Counted from the stretch's first letter, positions 23,984-37,068 are shown. The stretch: 64,000 nt of DNA from Hypomesus transpacificus (GCF_021917145.1 NC_061082.1:18733413-18797412), one strand, 5' to 3'. The notes: generated by a model not told the origin, from the letters alone. Numbers and translations are program-made.

Positions 23984-24884
23984 GGAGATGAAGGTAGTAC
24001 AGAGACGGATAAATACACACCTAACAGCAATTTTCGCTAACTTCACAACACAGTTCAGTAATCTAATACAACTGGTTGCAGAGAGCAGCTTTACAACGTT
24101 AACAAAATTACAATTCAGAAGCATTCAATTTGTAATTTATTGGAATGACAAGTTCTCAATGTTATTAAGATAGGCTAATACCATATTATCTGAATGGAAT
24201 TAGCGGTGGATAGTCTATACATTCCGATGTTATACAACAATCTGGTTAATATGTTTAATGTTCTACAATATTTAATTAAACGATAGCCAGGTTTGACAGA
24301 TAAACAAACAAAAGATACAAACCCTGCCTTGCCACAAGAAGAATGAGCATAAAGCCATGGAGACAATTGAGAGGGACAGTCTTTGTCATGAAGGGGTCAT
24401 CCAAATGTTACATGAATCTCATCATTTAATTTGCCTCAACGCTTTCAACAGCCTCCAGAAATAAAAGAGTTAAGATATTCTTACTTAATTGCCATAACTT
24501 CATGGCTCCCCAGTGTAAACGTGTTGAAATAGTTTGTCATGCTTTGTTTTTGTAATGCCGACTATTTGATCTCAAACGGATCGTCAATACACATGTGGGC
24601 TAAATTATTCAAAGTTGTATAATTCCTCAGATTTCATAGTTTCATTGTCCATTGACATGACGACATCCATTGATACAGCTTTGTGGCAGTACATTATCAT
24701 TTGCAAAATGTGTTCAGTGAGCATTCCAATATAAAAAAAATATGATTCCCGTACCCTGTTTTAAATAAGTAATCTCAACATCGAATATTGTGTTTACGAT
24801 GTTTTACTGTAACACTATAACATCCGTGTAATGGACATGAACGTCACATGCTGTCATGACCAAGATCTAGAGAACGAGAACGAG

Positions 24885-24990
24885 TCGACGTTTTTGCATC
24901 GACCATATACTCCCCTAGGATCGAATCTGTGACCATGGTTTCATCACACAAATTCGGTTCTACAGGGTATATATAGACGACGGAATATTT
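24885..24990 (-). ncRNA. mir10b: microRNA miR-10b precursor
   Basis: The minus strand at 24969-24947 matches the mature miR-10b sequence exactly, with seed ACCCTGT and the AACCG centre that separates 10b from 10a. The opposite arm (24930-24909, beginning ACAGATTCGAT) is the star strand. The arms pair across a loop containing GATGAAACCATGGT, giving the expected hairpin. The locus is 1.1 kb 5' of hoxd4 on the same strand, the conserved position of mir-10 in Hox4-containing clusters. It is known to target Hox transcripts post-transcriptionally. Precursor ends are approximate. Confidence 0.97.
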
Positions 24991-25923
24991 GCTGTATATT
25001 ATGTTCCAACTAATATACTAATACACACAATGTTTAACATTGTGCTTTTAACTAATTGTGTTAGCCAAACATCACTGCTCCAAATATTCAGTTCCACAGC
25101 CCACTGTTATCATACAAAATGAAGACCTATATTCGATTAGGCCTGTATTCCATTCGTTTATAGCATATACCGGATGAAACAGGATTGTGGAAGGGGCCAA
25201 TGGTTTGCTAAATTGGATGAAGACATTATATTGAATGATATGTAGGCTAAACCCAGGTTTTCCAGCCGGCTATATCCAACGTCTGAAGTTTGACTGTTGA
25301 GTGGACACATACGGCAAAAGGCCAAAGGACATGGGTCAAACTAAATCATTTACAAACATATCAAAAAGCTCAATTATTTGTATTTAGTCGACAGCTTAGA
25401 GTCACAGTCAAAAGTTCACGAATTCCTCTTGACCCATCCGTTACCGTCTGCTGCAGCTCCGGGGTCATGGGAAGGCGGAGGCTACCGAAATACGTCCTCG
25501 TTCTATGTGATTAGGCATTTATGGCCTTTCTATCGCATCATTCGTTTTATAGGCCAGTTGACTTAACAAACAATTCGCCATATCCATATTTTATAAACAT
25601 ATCCAAGTCATAAGCAAAGACTTTAGTGGAAGGCTTTCGACAACTTTGTCTATCATCTCTCTGATAGAAACCAGTCCACAGAAACTTTCAGATAATCAGA
25701 CATAGTCCGTTTCTTTGATTTAATGGCGTGCAGTAGCCTATGTTGACTACAGGCATATGCTAATGACTGTAGGCATCATAGCAACATTTACATTTGTGCA
25801 TTTCCAAATCATCTCGAAAGACGCATTTAACATAAATAGTCCACAACTCAATAAAAATATATAATATAAAGATTTCAATATTTTTTAGACTGGGTGACCT
25901 GCATATCACCTTGCCCCGCGACT

Positions 25924-25939
25924 TGTTCAAAGGGGGTCA
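25924..25939 (+). promoter_or_regulatory. DR4-like nuclear-receptor half-site pair
   Basis: TGTTCA (25924-25929) and GGGTCA (25934-25939) are direct repeats spaced by 4 bp. A TGACCT lies nearby at 25894-25899 in the opposite direction. The first half-site departs from consensus at position 1. It lies about 1 kb 5' of mir-10b. Weak support. Confidence 0.25.
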
Positions 25940-26524
25940 AAGCCAAGATGGTCTGGGTAGCCACAGACGAAGAAAGATAACGTCAGCACTTTACACTGGC
26001 TGATCTGTTTCCATTTTCATTCTACACATTTCATAGCAACTGTTCGGTTAAAATTAGCTTAATCCATTTCTCACTTTAGGTCTATTAATTAGACCACTGA
26101 TGAATTGCTGAAGTTAGGCCTTATATAGCATAAGTATTCTCGTTTTATTTGGGATTTTATTTTAACGGCATTGATGACAGTATCTATGATTATTTTGGAG
26201 CCAAATAAGAGAAAAAAAATGTGCATAAGCAATTGACTAAAGTTAATTGCTATCTGAACACTAAATACAATTTAAAGAATAGACAAAAAACTATGAACAT
26301 AAAGCAGTCTCCATTGTGCTATTTCAAACGTGTATAAGGAAATGAAGGAATGGTCAGGCAACTGCAACATCCAAGTGATTTTATCTTAGGGTTCAGATGA
26401 TGAAAAATAAAAAGTCATTGAATAAACAAACTCAATGTTTGATGAAAAAAAGTGTGATAAGTGTTACTTTCATCATTGATTTAGCCAGATAGACAGAAAA
26501 AAGGTGTATTAGAGAGAGAGCCCT

Positions 26525-26538
26525 ACCCTAGGTGGCGT
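26525..26538 (+). promoter_or_regulatory. CTCF-like motif, plus orientation
   Basis: ACCCTAGGTGGCGT matches the CTCF core (CCNNNAGRKGGCRC) except at the first and last positions. Located 1.6 kb upstream of mir-10b. Motif match only. Confidence 0.3.
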
Positions 26539-27837
26539 GATAGAGCATATACAATGCAAAAAAGATAGGGTAAATTAGGCTCCAAAAGGTATGCTATGCC
26601 TTCATAAACGAATTGTTCATTTTATTGACAAAAAGCCATTTGCTCAACTGTTGCTTGGGCTAAATATTAGGCGCATCTTTCTTAGGTCAAAGACATCTAA
26701 GTATTTTGTGATTTACTGTGATTCGTGATAAGACAAGCGAATATAAAAATAACAAATACATGTTTAACACGTGATAAGTAAAACAAAAAGTGCAGACACA
26801 ATGAGGCAACTTCACCAAGACAACCAACATTGTAAACGACTTAAGTTCAATTCAATTTCATAGGCTACTTAAACATTAGATTTTAATTGCAAAGGCTTTT
26901 GTTGACATTTGTACAAAATAATTGTTGTACAACGTAAACAACGAAACAATCGGCCATGTTAGAAAATTAGTGTTGTACAAAGTAAACAAGGCCATGTTGA
27001 TATACCCACGCCATATTCATTATTTAAATAATTGGAATTTCAGGCTGTGGATACAATAGCCCACCTACATTTTGCTGCTTCAACATCGTAAACAATAATC
27101 GGTTATATTGGCTACAGTAGGCCTATACAGAAGTAAGTTGTCTTTTTAGTCCTGACATTCTAAAACGAGCCTTGTTTTTTTCGCCATTGAAACTAAACTG
27201 TGTAGGCTACGTTATCCAGACTCGCAGACAGACGAAATTTGATGACATCAGCTTGCGCATGCCACTGCACAAGCCTATCAAATAAAACAGTGCTTACCGC
27301 AACGATCACTGTAAAGGACTGGATATTGGTGAGCAAACGTATCCATATTCAGACACAATCAGAGGTGCATACTACCAATTCAAAGCTGTATTCCAAACCA
27401 TCTGGACGGCCTTACTAATACACAATGAGAATTATATTTTGGCTTGTCAACTCCCAGGCCATAAAACAAAGTTTAATGGCATCACGTGCTCCCCCACAGC
27501 CATTCACGACACCGCGCTGGTACCATAAATAACGTTCAAAGTTGCACTTATTCAATAAGGGCGCATACACTAATGTCACTATAAAATAAAAGCGATCGCC
27601 ACTGCAATACCTTTTGTGTACAATAGAGAGCCATTTCAACTGAATATATGTGATTTCAGGTTAACATTTAAAATAAAATTGTACAAAGAAAGAATCTTTA
27701 AAAACTAAAATTGTGTATGTGGTTTCCTAATTGTGGGCATAGATTTGATCACAACTGAAGTCGTTGTTAGGCATGGCTGTCTTTCCTGAGTTGAGATAAT
27801 AAAGCACAAGTAAACTTGTTTTCAAGCCTCATAGTCG

Positions 27838-27867
27838 ATTGGGGATCACGTGATATTCATCCACGTG
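27838..27867 (-). promoter_or_regulatory. orphan double E-box plus CCAAT module
   Basis: Two CACGTG E-boxes (27847-27852 and 27862-27867) and a minus-strand CCAAT (27838-27842) lie within 30 bp. This is the same combination found upstream of the Hox genes in this window, but no Hox coding exon follows it. It may be an alternative promoter for mir-10b/hoxd4, or the remnant promoter of a lost gene such as hoxd8. Function is inferred. Confidence 0.4.
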
Positions 27868-28205
27868 AATCGTCATCGGTCAGTGTGTGGTTCTTAAAAA
27901 CGTAAAGCGTCCAAATCGCAGGACAACACACTCTGGACTATGCTGTATAGGTGTAAACCAAACATAACAGCAACATGATTCATAAAGCATTTGCAAACAG
28001 TATAAGGACTGGATAATACCGTGTAAAATACCCATTGTGCACAATTAAGGACAGATAATAACACATTAACCCAAACGTCGCTGTCAAATCGTTCTGAAAC
28101 ATAACACTCGGCATGTTTTGCAGTAACCAATCATGTTTCAGTTCAGTGACCTACAATGTGAAAGATGCGGAAAGGAAAAGGACAAACTGCCTGTTGTTGG
28201 GCAAT

Positions 28206-28220
28206 AGCGCCTTCTACTGG
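28206..28220 (-). promoter_or_regulatory. CTCF-like motif, minus orientation
   Basis: In minus orientation CCAGTAGAAGGCGCT matches the CTCF core with one weak position (A where G or T is usual). Motif match only. Confidence 0.35.
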
Positions 28221-29641
28221 AACGTACAGTATTTTTCAATTTTCTGACAAATGTGAGATATTTTGTCAAGAACAGAACATATAACTTGTTGCTTTAGAAT
28301 AAGATTGACATTTGCTTTGACTTCTAAATCAGAAATATCGATAAACACAAAATGGATGGGAGTCAGTATAACAGGCTTTTAGGCGTACTTCATTTGTAGA
28401 TTTGTTATTGACATGAATGATTCTTGAATTATGTTTAATCCCATAGGCTGGTAGCGCTTAAAGTATTTTAATCATGACACACAGGTGTAATTCTATCTAA
28501 CACCTGGGCATAATTCTCAGGATCCATTACCACCAGACAACGAAGATTTGCCTGAATAATTATAATGACCTAATATATCACACACATTAAGTGTAAAGAA
28601 ACAAGTTCAACAGAGACTAATAAGCAGTTATGAAAGAATAGCCCATGATGTGATCTGGATATAGCTTTGATAAGGGCTATAGCTGCAAAGTAGGCTGCAG
28701 TTCCTAGGCCCCAATCTGGTGTGCTTCGAGGTTCTCTCTTTGCCGCATTGCAGTAAGGCTGTAAATACTTTCGCAGCTGCCTGTCAAGCAACGGTGAAAT
28801 ACTGTCTTTGTTCCATTGCTCTCATCTCCAAGCAGTTGAAAACTGCCACGGAAAATGTTCAACTGCAGTTTATAATGAGAGCCGGCATCCTTTAATTCTA
28901 GAATATGAAGATTATGTTCGGACTATAGAAATGAATTTGTCTGTTTCATGTTTGTCTTCAACAGCTTTGTATGTGCCCCATCTATCTGCCTACATTGGTT
29001 TATGTAAAAGTAGGTTTACTTGATTGTAATTTATTTGTATGTATGCTATCGTTGTTTTACCTGGGATGTGGTTGGAGGTTTTCACAGTTTATGTGACACG
29101 TTGAAATGAAAACGTTTTTAATACTTTTCATCAGCCCAAATAACATATAAAGCCCAATTCCACCAGTTCACAGTTTTATCACATTCAATATACTATGGAA
29201 AATGATTCGTCAGGCAGTCTTAAATAGCCTACTTGACACTGTTGTGACACCACTGCATCAATTAATATCCATGTTAACGTCATTGCACATGCACTGGATA
29301 CAGGATTCAAGCAAATGTATGTTCAAATAATCTAATTGTTTTCAGGAAATGTGTATTACAATAATGTTTTACATGTGTCAAAGAAAACGAAAGGAAACTC
29401 AATTTAAATGAAAATAAATTATCAGCTTGAATTTACTAATAAGCAATGTTTATTCTGTTTGCAAACGCATTTTAACAAAACAAAGCAAACCTATATCTTT
29501 AAGTACCGTGTCATGAGAGCAATTGTGCTCAAATGCAACTAGGCTGATAACCTAACATTTAGATAATGATTTACCTTTGCTGATGCATTAACATTACCTC
29601 ATGATACAAATATATGAAATGCAGGCAAAAGAAATGCTTAC

Positions 29642-29974
29642 CTAATGGAGATATGTAATCCATGGCTTGTCTTGTGGTTTTGTTTGAGTAAAATATGTTG
29701 TCTGCAGCGTCGAAGTTCTCCTTTTGGCACATATTTAAGTTTGCACAGGTCTGAAACCTTCTCGTGACAGATTAAGCTAATTGTAATACAGTTGTTATAG
29801 TTGTGGACGAATTATTCGCCGTGCAACCAGTAAAACTAGACACATTTTGAGAGAGAAGACTTGCGTTTAGGTTGGGACGGAATAGATGCAGAATGCAGGG
29901 AAAAAATCGCCTGGGAAATCAGGAAAAGGGCCATAAAGACGTTTGCCTCTTGCACATGACCAGTGGCATCCAAT
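29642..29974 (-). promoter_or_regulatory. candidate distal promoter and non-coding first exon for mir-10b/hoxd4
   Basis: A CACATG E-box (29954-29959 region) and a CCAAT pentamer on plus (29970-29974) are followed, in minus orientation, by about 300 bp ending in a consensus splice donor TTAG|GTAAGC at 29642. No Hox coding sequence follows. The position is about 6 kb upstream of hoxd4 and 5 kb upstream of mir-10b. Mouse Hoxd4 has a distal promoter roughly 5 kb upstream whose transcript spans mir-10b, so an equivalent here is plausible. A short frame beginning ATGGATTACATATCTCC precedes the donor but is unlike Hox N-termini. Confidence 0.45.
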
Positions 29975-31397
29975 GACAGGCGATAGAAGCACATAAAAAG
30001 GTCTATTGCCAAGTTGTAAATTGTCGTCCTACAAAGAGGAATTTGGACTGCAGCAATTCCTCCTCTTTGCGCATAGCATGCCTTTTCATTTATTCACCAC
30101 AAAAGCTCATCCTTCCCTCAGTTTAGTTCCCATTCAAATATGAATAGGATGGTATCCTAACCATTTATCTAACAAAAACCAATACATTATGTGCCATACC
30201 ATACAAATTGAAAGTGAATAACGTCATACCGTTTTGTCCATGGATTCGTATTTGTGTTGGCTATAATACTTAGTAGGCTAACCTTCTATTGTTCCACTTT
30301 TGATACATCCATGTCTGATTTCAACAAGAGGGTGTGAAACGGTTTTCTTAAATGTTTGGTGTATCTTGATGTGTTAAAAGTATAAGTCGTTTTGGTTCTC
30401 ATACTTTTCATGTAAATTATAAAAAAAATATTTTTAATTTTATATTTTATATCATATGAAAAAGTATACAAATAAACCGTGTATTTGTGGTATTAAGAGA
30501 TAGATACTACACAAACCTAAAACCTAACAGTGAACAACGATATAATATTAGAAAATTGATGCAAGAAAAACTACTTAACTGCTTCCTAAAGCATAACTCC
30601 AGGTAGCCTAGATTATGCCATGGGTGACGTTGCATGCTACTCGAAATCTATAGTCTGGAAAGATTTAAAGTTAACGTATCAAACCACTCTAGATTACCGA
30701 CAGTTTGTGTAAATTATTTAGGAGATGTGTACCCTAACTACAAAATCATTGTAAGCCTAGGCCTGGTTCAGATTTTTCAATATGAGCCAATGTTGTCAAT
30801 CACTCATTAATGTTTAAAGTCTGGACTGATAGTTGTAATCAATGCAGGCTATAGAATCAGAAACATGAGTTTTAGACTTATATGTGTAATCAAAACACTT
30901 TCGCTTTATAAAAACTGTGAAAAGCGTCGTTCAGGATTTTCTGACTGTCTGAAATGACAAAGAAACAATTCATGTCCGTTTCCGAAATCACCTTTTAGAT
31001 CGATCATTAACTTCACAAGAAGGATTAGGAGGGCTGTCCAAGGTGCTGAAGGGAATCTTATGAAACCATCCTTAATCTTATACTGTATTTTCATTTGTAT
31101 CCTGTAGCCTATTCAATGCTATAAATACAAAATAGCCTAATCTTCAAATAGCCAATCAGTTAAGAGCAAGTTGTTGGCCTATGCACTGCTAATAGGGTTT
31201 AAGTCACAGTCTCAAGATCTTCAAAACATCTTAATGGTGGAAGCTGAACCCCATCTTATTCACGTCTTTTTGAGAAGTGCTGCGTACCACAGCCAAACTC
31301 CGAGTTGCAATCAATAAAATGAGACACCTCATATTCTTTGGAATACCTTAATTAAATAATTGGCTACCCAAACATTTGAGTGAAAGACAAAGCACTG

Positions 31398-32058
31398 GTT
31401 GCATTTCCCGTTAAAGATCGTTCGTAGTTGTTGAGAGCGTTTTTCTACGAGCAAATTAACGAACGATCGTTATATTTCACGTGCGTTTCCCAAACATACT
31501 CTTTACAAGAACATTGGTACTTGACTCTGAAGAACGAAGACGCATCCCGGATGCCAAAATGTGATTGTTTTGTCGCAACTTCCAGACTTTTGGTAAATAA
31601 ACTTTAACCAAAATAATAATGATTTGTCGGCACAGAAAACGTTTAGGCTATGTAATAATTATGAGCTTTTATCGTTTTTAATTTATATCGTGTGTGGTAA
31701 AAAAAAAATCACATGCTTTAGGTGTGCATAGGCCTAATAGCCAACAGGTGTTATGACAGTCAGCGTGATGCATTCATGAATTGCCTCGGCCCATATACGT
31801 AATTCGTACACCATTTGATTAAATACACGTGTAGCCTAGTTCTTTGAAAAATATACCAGTTTCAGTTTAACTTCTGTAAAAAAAAAAATATATATATATA
31901 TAGAATGATTATCTCTATCTTTACGCATCCTAGCCTTGTTTTAGGGTTGGCCTACTGGTGTCTCCACTGAGTATCTTTGCCTAAAATGCATTTAGCGATC
32001 TCGTTAATCTACGAGGATTTTCAAGTGCCTCTTTAGCTACGATGGTGTCGGGAAACGG
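31398..32058. repeat. degenerate inverted-repeat element
   Basis: The left side has TTTCCCGTTAAAGATCGTTCG followed within 45 bp by its approximate reverse complement (AACGAACGATCGTT). About 600 bp further on, GCTACGATGGTGTCGGGAAAC is the approximate inverted complement of the left end. This resembles a decayed foldback DNA transposon. Boundaries and family are uncertain. Confidence 0.35.
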
Positions 32059-34348
32059 CCCCTACAACTAAGATCGATCTTACAATGGACTCTACCATCA
32101 ACTTTGGCTTACTAAGCTTTCAGGCAATGCAACCCACTGATTTGTCAATGGGGAGTACAGTTTGTATGTTATAGAGTATAGTTTGTCAATGCGGAGTATA
32201 ACTTGAAACATTCATGCTAGTGTGGATAAACACATGTTGGCCTCATTAACATTATTTTGTTTTGAACAGTATTATTGTATTTATTTATTTATTCAGTAGG
32301 CCTACATAGCCTTGATTTAGTATCGTAAATGGAATACATTAGCATAGGCCTAAAGGCCATTGTTTAGATTATTTGTCTGAGAATGATTTGAACAACATAA
32401 TTTTGTTCTACAATTGGGCTGAAGTGAATTTACTAGATGTTTGTGGTCATTTCCCGCCTGCTGAATGAGGTGGTATGAGTGAAAAAGCAGCAACGAGTAG
32501 GCCTACGTTGCAATGGACTGGTGTGAAACCATGCTTCATGCTTCAGAGAAAAGCATCTTTAAGATAACATGGCACCAACGATGGTCGCACGATGCACATA
32601 ATTCTTCTCTAGCCATATCTCTGATATCTTAAAGAATAGCCTATATGATTCATGGATTCAAGCCTAGGCCTGAAGCATTTCAGAATGTGTCAATTGGCTG
32701 ATTCAATTGTAATAGGTAAACAAAGTTGAAACTTTTCGTCAATTTAAGGTATTACACAAGTCCTTATAGCTTAGGCTACGTGCTTTGAAAACAAATTTTA
32801 CGACAGTCATCCTCGAGGTCTGGTCCAGAAACGCCTGTGGACAGAGACGGGCTCTTTCATTTCATTCGCTCTGGTAGCTCGCCAGTATTACCACCACAGG
32901 ATTTATTGTCGATGTATTGTAGAAGCTCGGTCTCTTGTGGTGTCGTAAAGAGCTGCTGTCTCTGTAAGTTATCGTATCTGAGAAATTTAGAGCAGTGGCA
33001 ATGACACGTAATTCCACAAGGATTTGCTTGATAACGCCCGCTCTGGAATTGCATGCGTTCCAGCAGGATTGTAAAATTATTTGACCGAACCTGTGATCGA
33101 AACTCGCATAGTTAAGACTGACAATAACCCCTGGATGTGGTAAATAGGTCAGTTGTGTGCCTACGCCCTTTAAGCAAAGCATATGGTTTAATTTATATTC
33201 GGATTGCATGGTCTAAAGATGGTGTAAAGTGTTTCAATAAACCATAAACGGAAGCATGGAGGCTAGAGGCTTTAACACATAGGCTATCTATAACACCTAG
33301 GCCACAGATTTTTCGTCGTTTCTTCTGATCAGGGCTAGCATGATTGGATACTGCTCTGTTACATCCACCTGTGCGATCAGTCATGTCCCCTGTGATTATC
33401 AAATATAATTTTGTAATACCACACGTTGCTGTATAGGCTAGGCTACTGAAGCCGTCCTGCTACAGTCTCAGTCAATACCCAAGCCTAATAAGCTATTGGC
33501 TATTGTGCTGTCCATAATGTTGCAACATTAAAGCAAGGTAAAGTTTAAGCGCAAGGCAAACAGGTTTAATACAAAGTCAAGTTCTGACTTACATGTGTTG
33601 CATTTTGTAATGTCCCCATTATTTTTGGCTAGATGCATCATACGTTTTTGATTAAATCCCTCCCAGATTGAATACCAAACTAGATATCTGGAAAAGAAAC
33701 GAGTGGGTTAGGGTGCATAAAGGTCCCATCTTTATCGGCCTCCCTAATAGTATTTTATGAATATAAAGTAGGCTATATGCTATGTAGGCCTCCTATTTGT
33801 TTGTATTTTCTTAATATGCCTAGTATTTCAGTATTCAAATGAGGTGTGGGCCTATATTCTGAAAAAGCAAAACAGAAACTGCAATCACTTTCTAAAGTCA
33901 ACAATAGTAAAACATCAGAACGAAATTATTATGTATTATTATAGACTACTTATTGCTGGTTATGTGAACATACAAAGTTGGATTTGGCATAGCCTAAATG
34001 ATTACGACAGTTTGCCTACTATTGATATCAATTGTTATTTTTTGTGTAATTGTTGCGTAGGGCAACAATATAGCATTCATAGCATTCATTCCTGTCGGTT
34101 TGGCATTTAAAATCATATCAAGTCACGTCTGAAAGACGTGGTCTTAGTGCACCAGTTTTGCTTCATTAGCACTCTCTGGTCGAGCCACTGATATAGCCGT
34201 ATAGGCTAATTCATTTGTCTGTAACAACCTCCTTTTTGACAGTGATCCACGAAATGTTTTAATTATTAATGGAAAATAACCCGTTCTTTTGGAGGCGTGT
34301 TGCATGTTAGCCTACTGATGGCAGAAATAGTAGTCCTTAGGACAACGT

Positions 34349-34362
34349 CGCCCTCTAGCGCT
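34349..34362 (-). promoter_or_regulatory. CTCF-like motif, minus orientation
   Basis: In minus orientation GCGCTAGAGGGCGA contains the strong CTCF core CTAGAGGGCG. It lies 1.5 kb 3' of the hoxd9 stop. Motif match only. Confidence 0.4.
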
Positions 34363-35883
34363 TTCGCAGACCAACCTTCAAACGTTGAGAGAAAGCAGAA
34401 GGGTGCGGAAAGAATAACGTCTCATGACCCCAGCGGTGGAGTTAATACCATTTAGCCTAGTGCTTGGCGATGAGAATAGCCTACACCTTTGGACTGTTTC
34501 ATTTCCACCTTTAAGCATCACATTCGTAAAGGCCTACGTCGGTCTATTCACTGATCCATTTACAAATAGGCTAATCATAGGCTATATGAACATATAGACC
34601 CAGACTATTGTATTATTGAATTCAATACACCCGTCATTTTGAAAGTAGGCTTATCCTTTATTATGGTATTCCATTTCAAAATAGGATTTGAAAAATCATA
34701 ATTTTCGTCTAAAGATTTCGTGTTCTCGGAGTCTACCAAGCAGCAGTCAAAGTGAAGTTTTGCTGTCTCGATTGGAAATGCAGTTGAAGAATAAACGTGA
34801 CTTTCTATACTTTAGGGTGGGGGTGATTTCCTCTCTGTCACGAAGACAGACAATTCATCGTCCAGACACTCTGTAGAAGAGTGTCTGCATTTTTGTTTGT
34901 CAGCAACGGATTCAAACACCCAAGCAGAGATTTTCAAAGGAGAGTGCAATTACTAGCTTGACCCATAAAATCATTTAGACCAGACGTCTAGCCATCGATA
35001 TGGGTTTATTGGACCACGTTTCTTCCTGCTTTAAAGCAATTATACGTACAGGTTTGACAATGAATTCGAAATCCGTGCAACACCTCTCACAATCGTAAAG
35101 ACTTTATTACTATTTCCCCTCAACAATGCAGGCCTCTCTTACATTTTAAGGGAAATCCACGCAAACCTTATGTAGCCTACAGAAATTAGATTAACGGAGT
35201 AACCATAACTTTATCGAGTCTTTTTTACGTAGCCTATGAATGATTAAACCCCATAATTTGTAACAAATGTAAAAACACAAAGAAGTATGATCAAGTCTGT
35301 GTAAGAGAAGTTTACAAATCCTAAAGGTTTCCAAATAGGCTGCTATAACTGGGCTTTGATGTTCTCAAGCTATAATAAATTGATATGTTAGTTGAATGTG
35401 TTTGGCGCCCGTAAGGATGGGCGTAGGTTACATTTGCAGAAGGTTAAACACAATTTAAACATATCAATATAATGTTTGCATTGAAACCTAGCTCTATAGG
35501 TACCCCACTGGTTAATTTAACACCAAATCTTACATTCAAATTGAAATGAAATAGGAGCTACCCGACTCTCGGTTGTAAGTTAGTCATAGTTGGAGCAATG
35601 CATAATTTGTAGAGAAAACAAAAACAATGAATGTAACATTAACAAGTGAAATTCAAATTATTGAACACAGGTTTAATCCCTGGTGGGCAGGTTATAAATA
35701 CACAAGAATGTAAATTATTTGTTATTAAGACATGTCTGAGCTTTGAAAAATAGATTCCGGGCACGAAACAAGTTTTCTTTAGCCTAACTAATAGAGAAAG
35801 CTTCGAGTGTTTTTTTATATTTATTTTTAAGTTTTATTCTAATGCATCAAATAGGCTAGCACAACCTACAGAATCCGTGGACT

Positions 35884-36953
35884 TTATTGATCCTTACTAC
35901 CTCTCTCTCGGTTCATCTTCTTCATTTTCATTCTTCTGTTTTGAAACCAGATTTTGACCTGCCTCTCAGTTAAATTGAGAATTCGAGCAACTTCATAACG
36001 CCGGTCTCTTGTCAAATACATGTTGTAAAGAAATTCTTTTTCCAGTTCTAGTGTCTGATATTTTGTGTATGGACATCGCTTCTTCCTCGTTGAACGTGCA
36101 TGAATCCAATTAGCAGCAGGGTTTTCTGTAAAAAAAAGACAGAACATAAGTATTTGCAGTAAATGATGATGTTGTGACAATCATGATCTAAACACTTGGT
36201 TAAAACTAGGTGAGGGTGTTAGTTTAGCGTTAAATTATTTTTGCACCTTTGTTTTAAATACCCAATTTATAGTCAAGGGTACTTTTTTGGCCCTCGGTAT
36301 GAACCAGACACTTTTATAGGTTATAAAACCAAGAGTTTTACACACCCGGCTCGTACAGTTCTTAGAGGCTGTAAATCATGGGGCAATTTCGTTCACTTAC
36401 TTGGGTCAAGTTGTTGTTGTTTGTCTTCTTTAGACTCGCTGTGACTCGAAATATCACTGCCAATGCTCTCTTTGGCTACTTTTTCGGGACACTCGGATAC
36501 TCCACACGCGTAATCAGAGGCAACAGTAGTTTCTCTTTCAAAAGTGGCAACCGCAGTCTCTGTCCTTTTCGGTGGTGAACTTTCGTTCTTTGTTGCATAA
36601 TGTCGACTGTTGGAGTGAAAGCCTGGAAAAGAAACGTGGTTCGAAATCGGGTCTATCCAAGACCGAACATATCTGTTGTCAGACGCTGAGAGATGAGACT
36701 GGTGAACGTATGGATGGTATATCCCAGACACTGCACCGGAGGACTGCGGGTGAACCGAAGACCAGGACGACGGGAACACGGCAGTTTTAGGTGCAAAGCT
36801 ACAGGATGAAAAATCTGCGTTGTCCCCTACACCTGATGGCCTTGAGGTCGCGGTGTGCGGACCGTGGACGAAGCGAGCACCGTACACATCCTCCGGTTCA
36901 TGTCCCATTATAGAGTCTACATAATAGTTGCTTAGCGTGCTACTAGTCGACAT
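35884..36953 (-). CDS. hoxd9: homeobox protein Hox-D9
   Basis: Coding exon 1 is 36953-36401 and exon 2 is 36125-35884; the 275-bp phase-1 intron has donor CAA|GTAAGT and acceptor after a T-run (TTTTACAG). The product is 264 residues. The start [19 protein letters not shown] matches Hoxd9; an in-frame ATG at 37019 would add 22 unrelated residues. FASCSFAPK-like and GIYHPYV motifs in exon 1 are typical of Hox9. [20 protein letters not shown] leads into the homeodomain (about 197-256), with [20 protein letters not shown] and [13 protein letters not shown]. The tryptophan in ANWIHA replaces the YPWM hexapeptide in this AbdB-class gene. The protein patterns trunk and paired appendages. The intron-exon structure is complete. 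Confidence 0.97.
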
Positions 36954-37047
36954 TTTTGATCCCTTCGTAGTCATATAAAAGGTTACACTGTTACGGAAAC
37001 CTTCCCCCTGAACAATCATAGTATTTTTGCTGGCTTCATCTACAGGG

Positions 37048-37068
37048 ATTGGTTACATGAATCACGTG
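37048..37068 (-). promoter_or_regulatory. E-box/CCAAT promoter module of hoxd9
   Basis: CACGTG (37063-37068, within the palindrome ATCACGTGAT) and a minus-strand CCAAT (37048-37052) lie 95-115 bp upstream of the hoxd9 ATG. Confidence 0.5.

Larger units (their letters stand above)
24991..35883. other. mir-10b to hoxd9 interval; no hoxd8
   Basis: Nearly 11 kb without a homeobox on either strand; no sequence resembling the conserved reverse-complement signature of WFQNRRMK is present. In tetrapods hoxd8 lies here, so that gene is absent. The interval holds nuclear-receptor half-sites at 25.92 kb, CTCF-like motifs at 26.5, 28.2 and 34.35 kb, two promoter-like modules at 27.85 and 29.65-29.97 kb, and a degenerate inverted-repeat element at 31.4-32.06 kb. 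The hoxd9 3'UTR follows its stop, with minus-strand AATAAA signals at about 35.82-35.84 kb. Confidence 0.6.

Noticed and set aside
24991-35883. Search for hoxd8 (or hoxd5) exons
   Set aside because: No homeodomain, hexapeptide or Hox N-terminus signature was seen on either strand; the gene appears absent.
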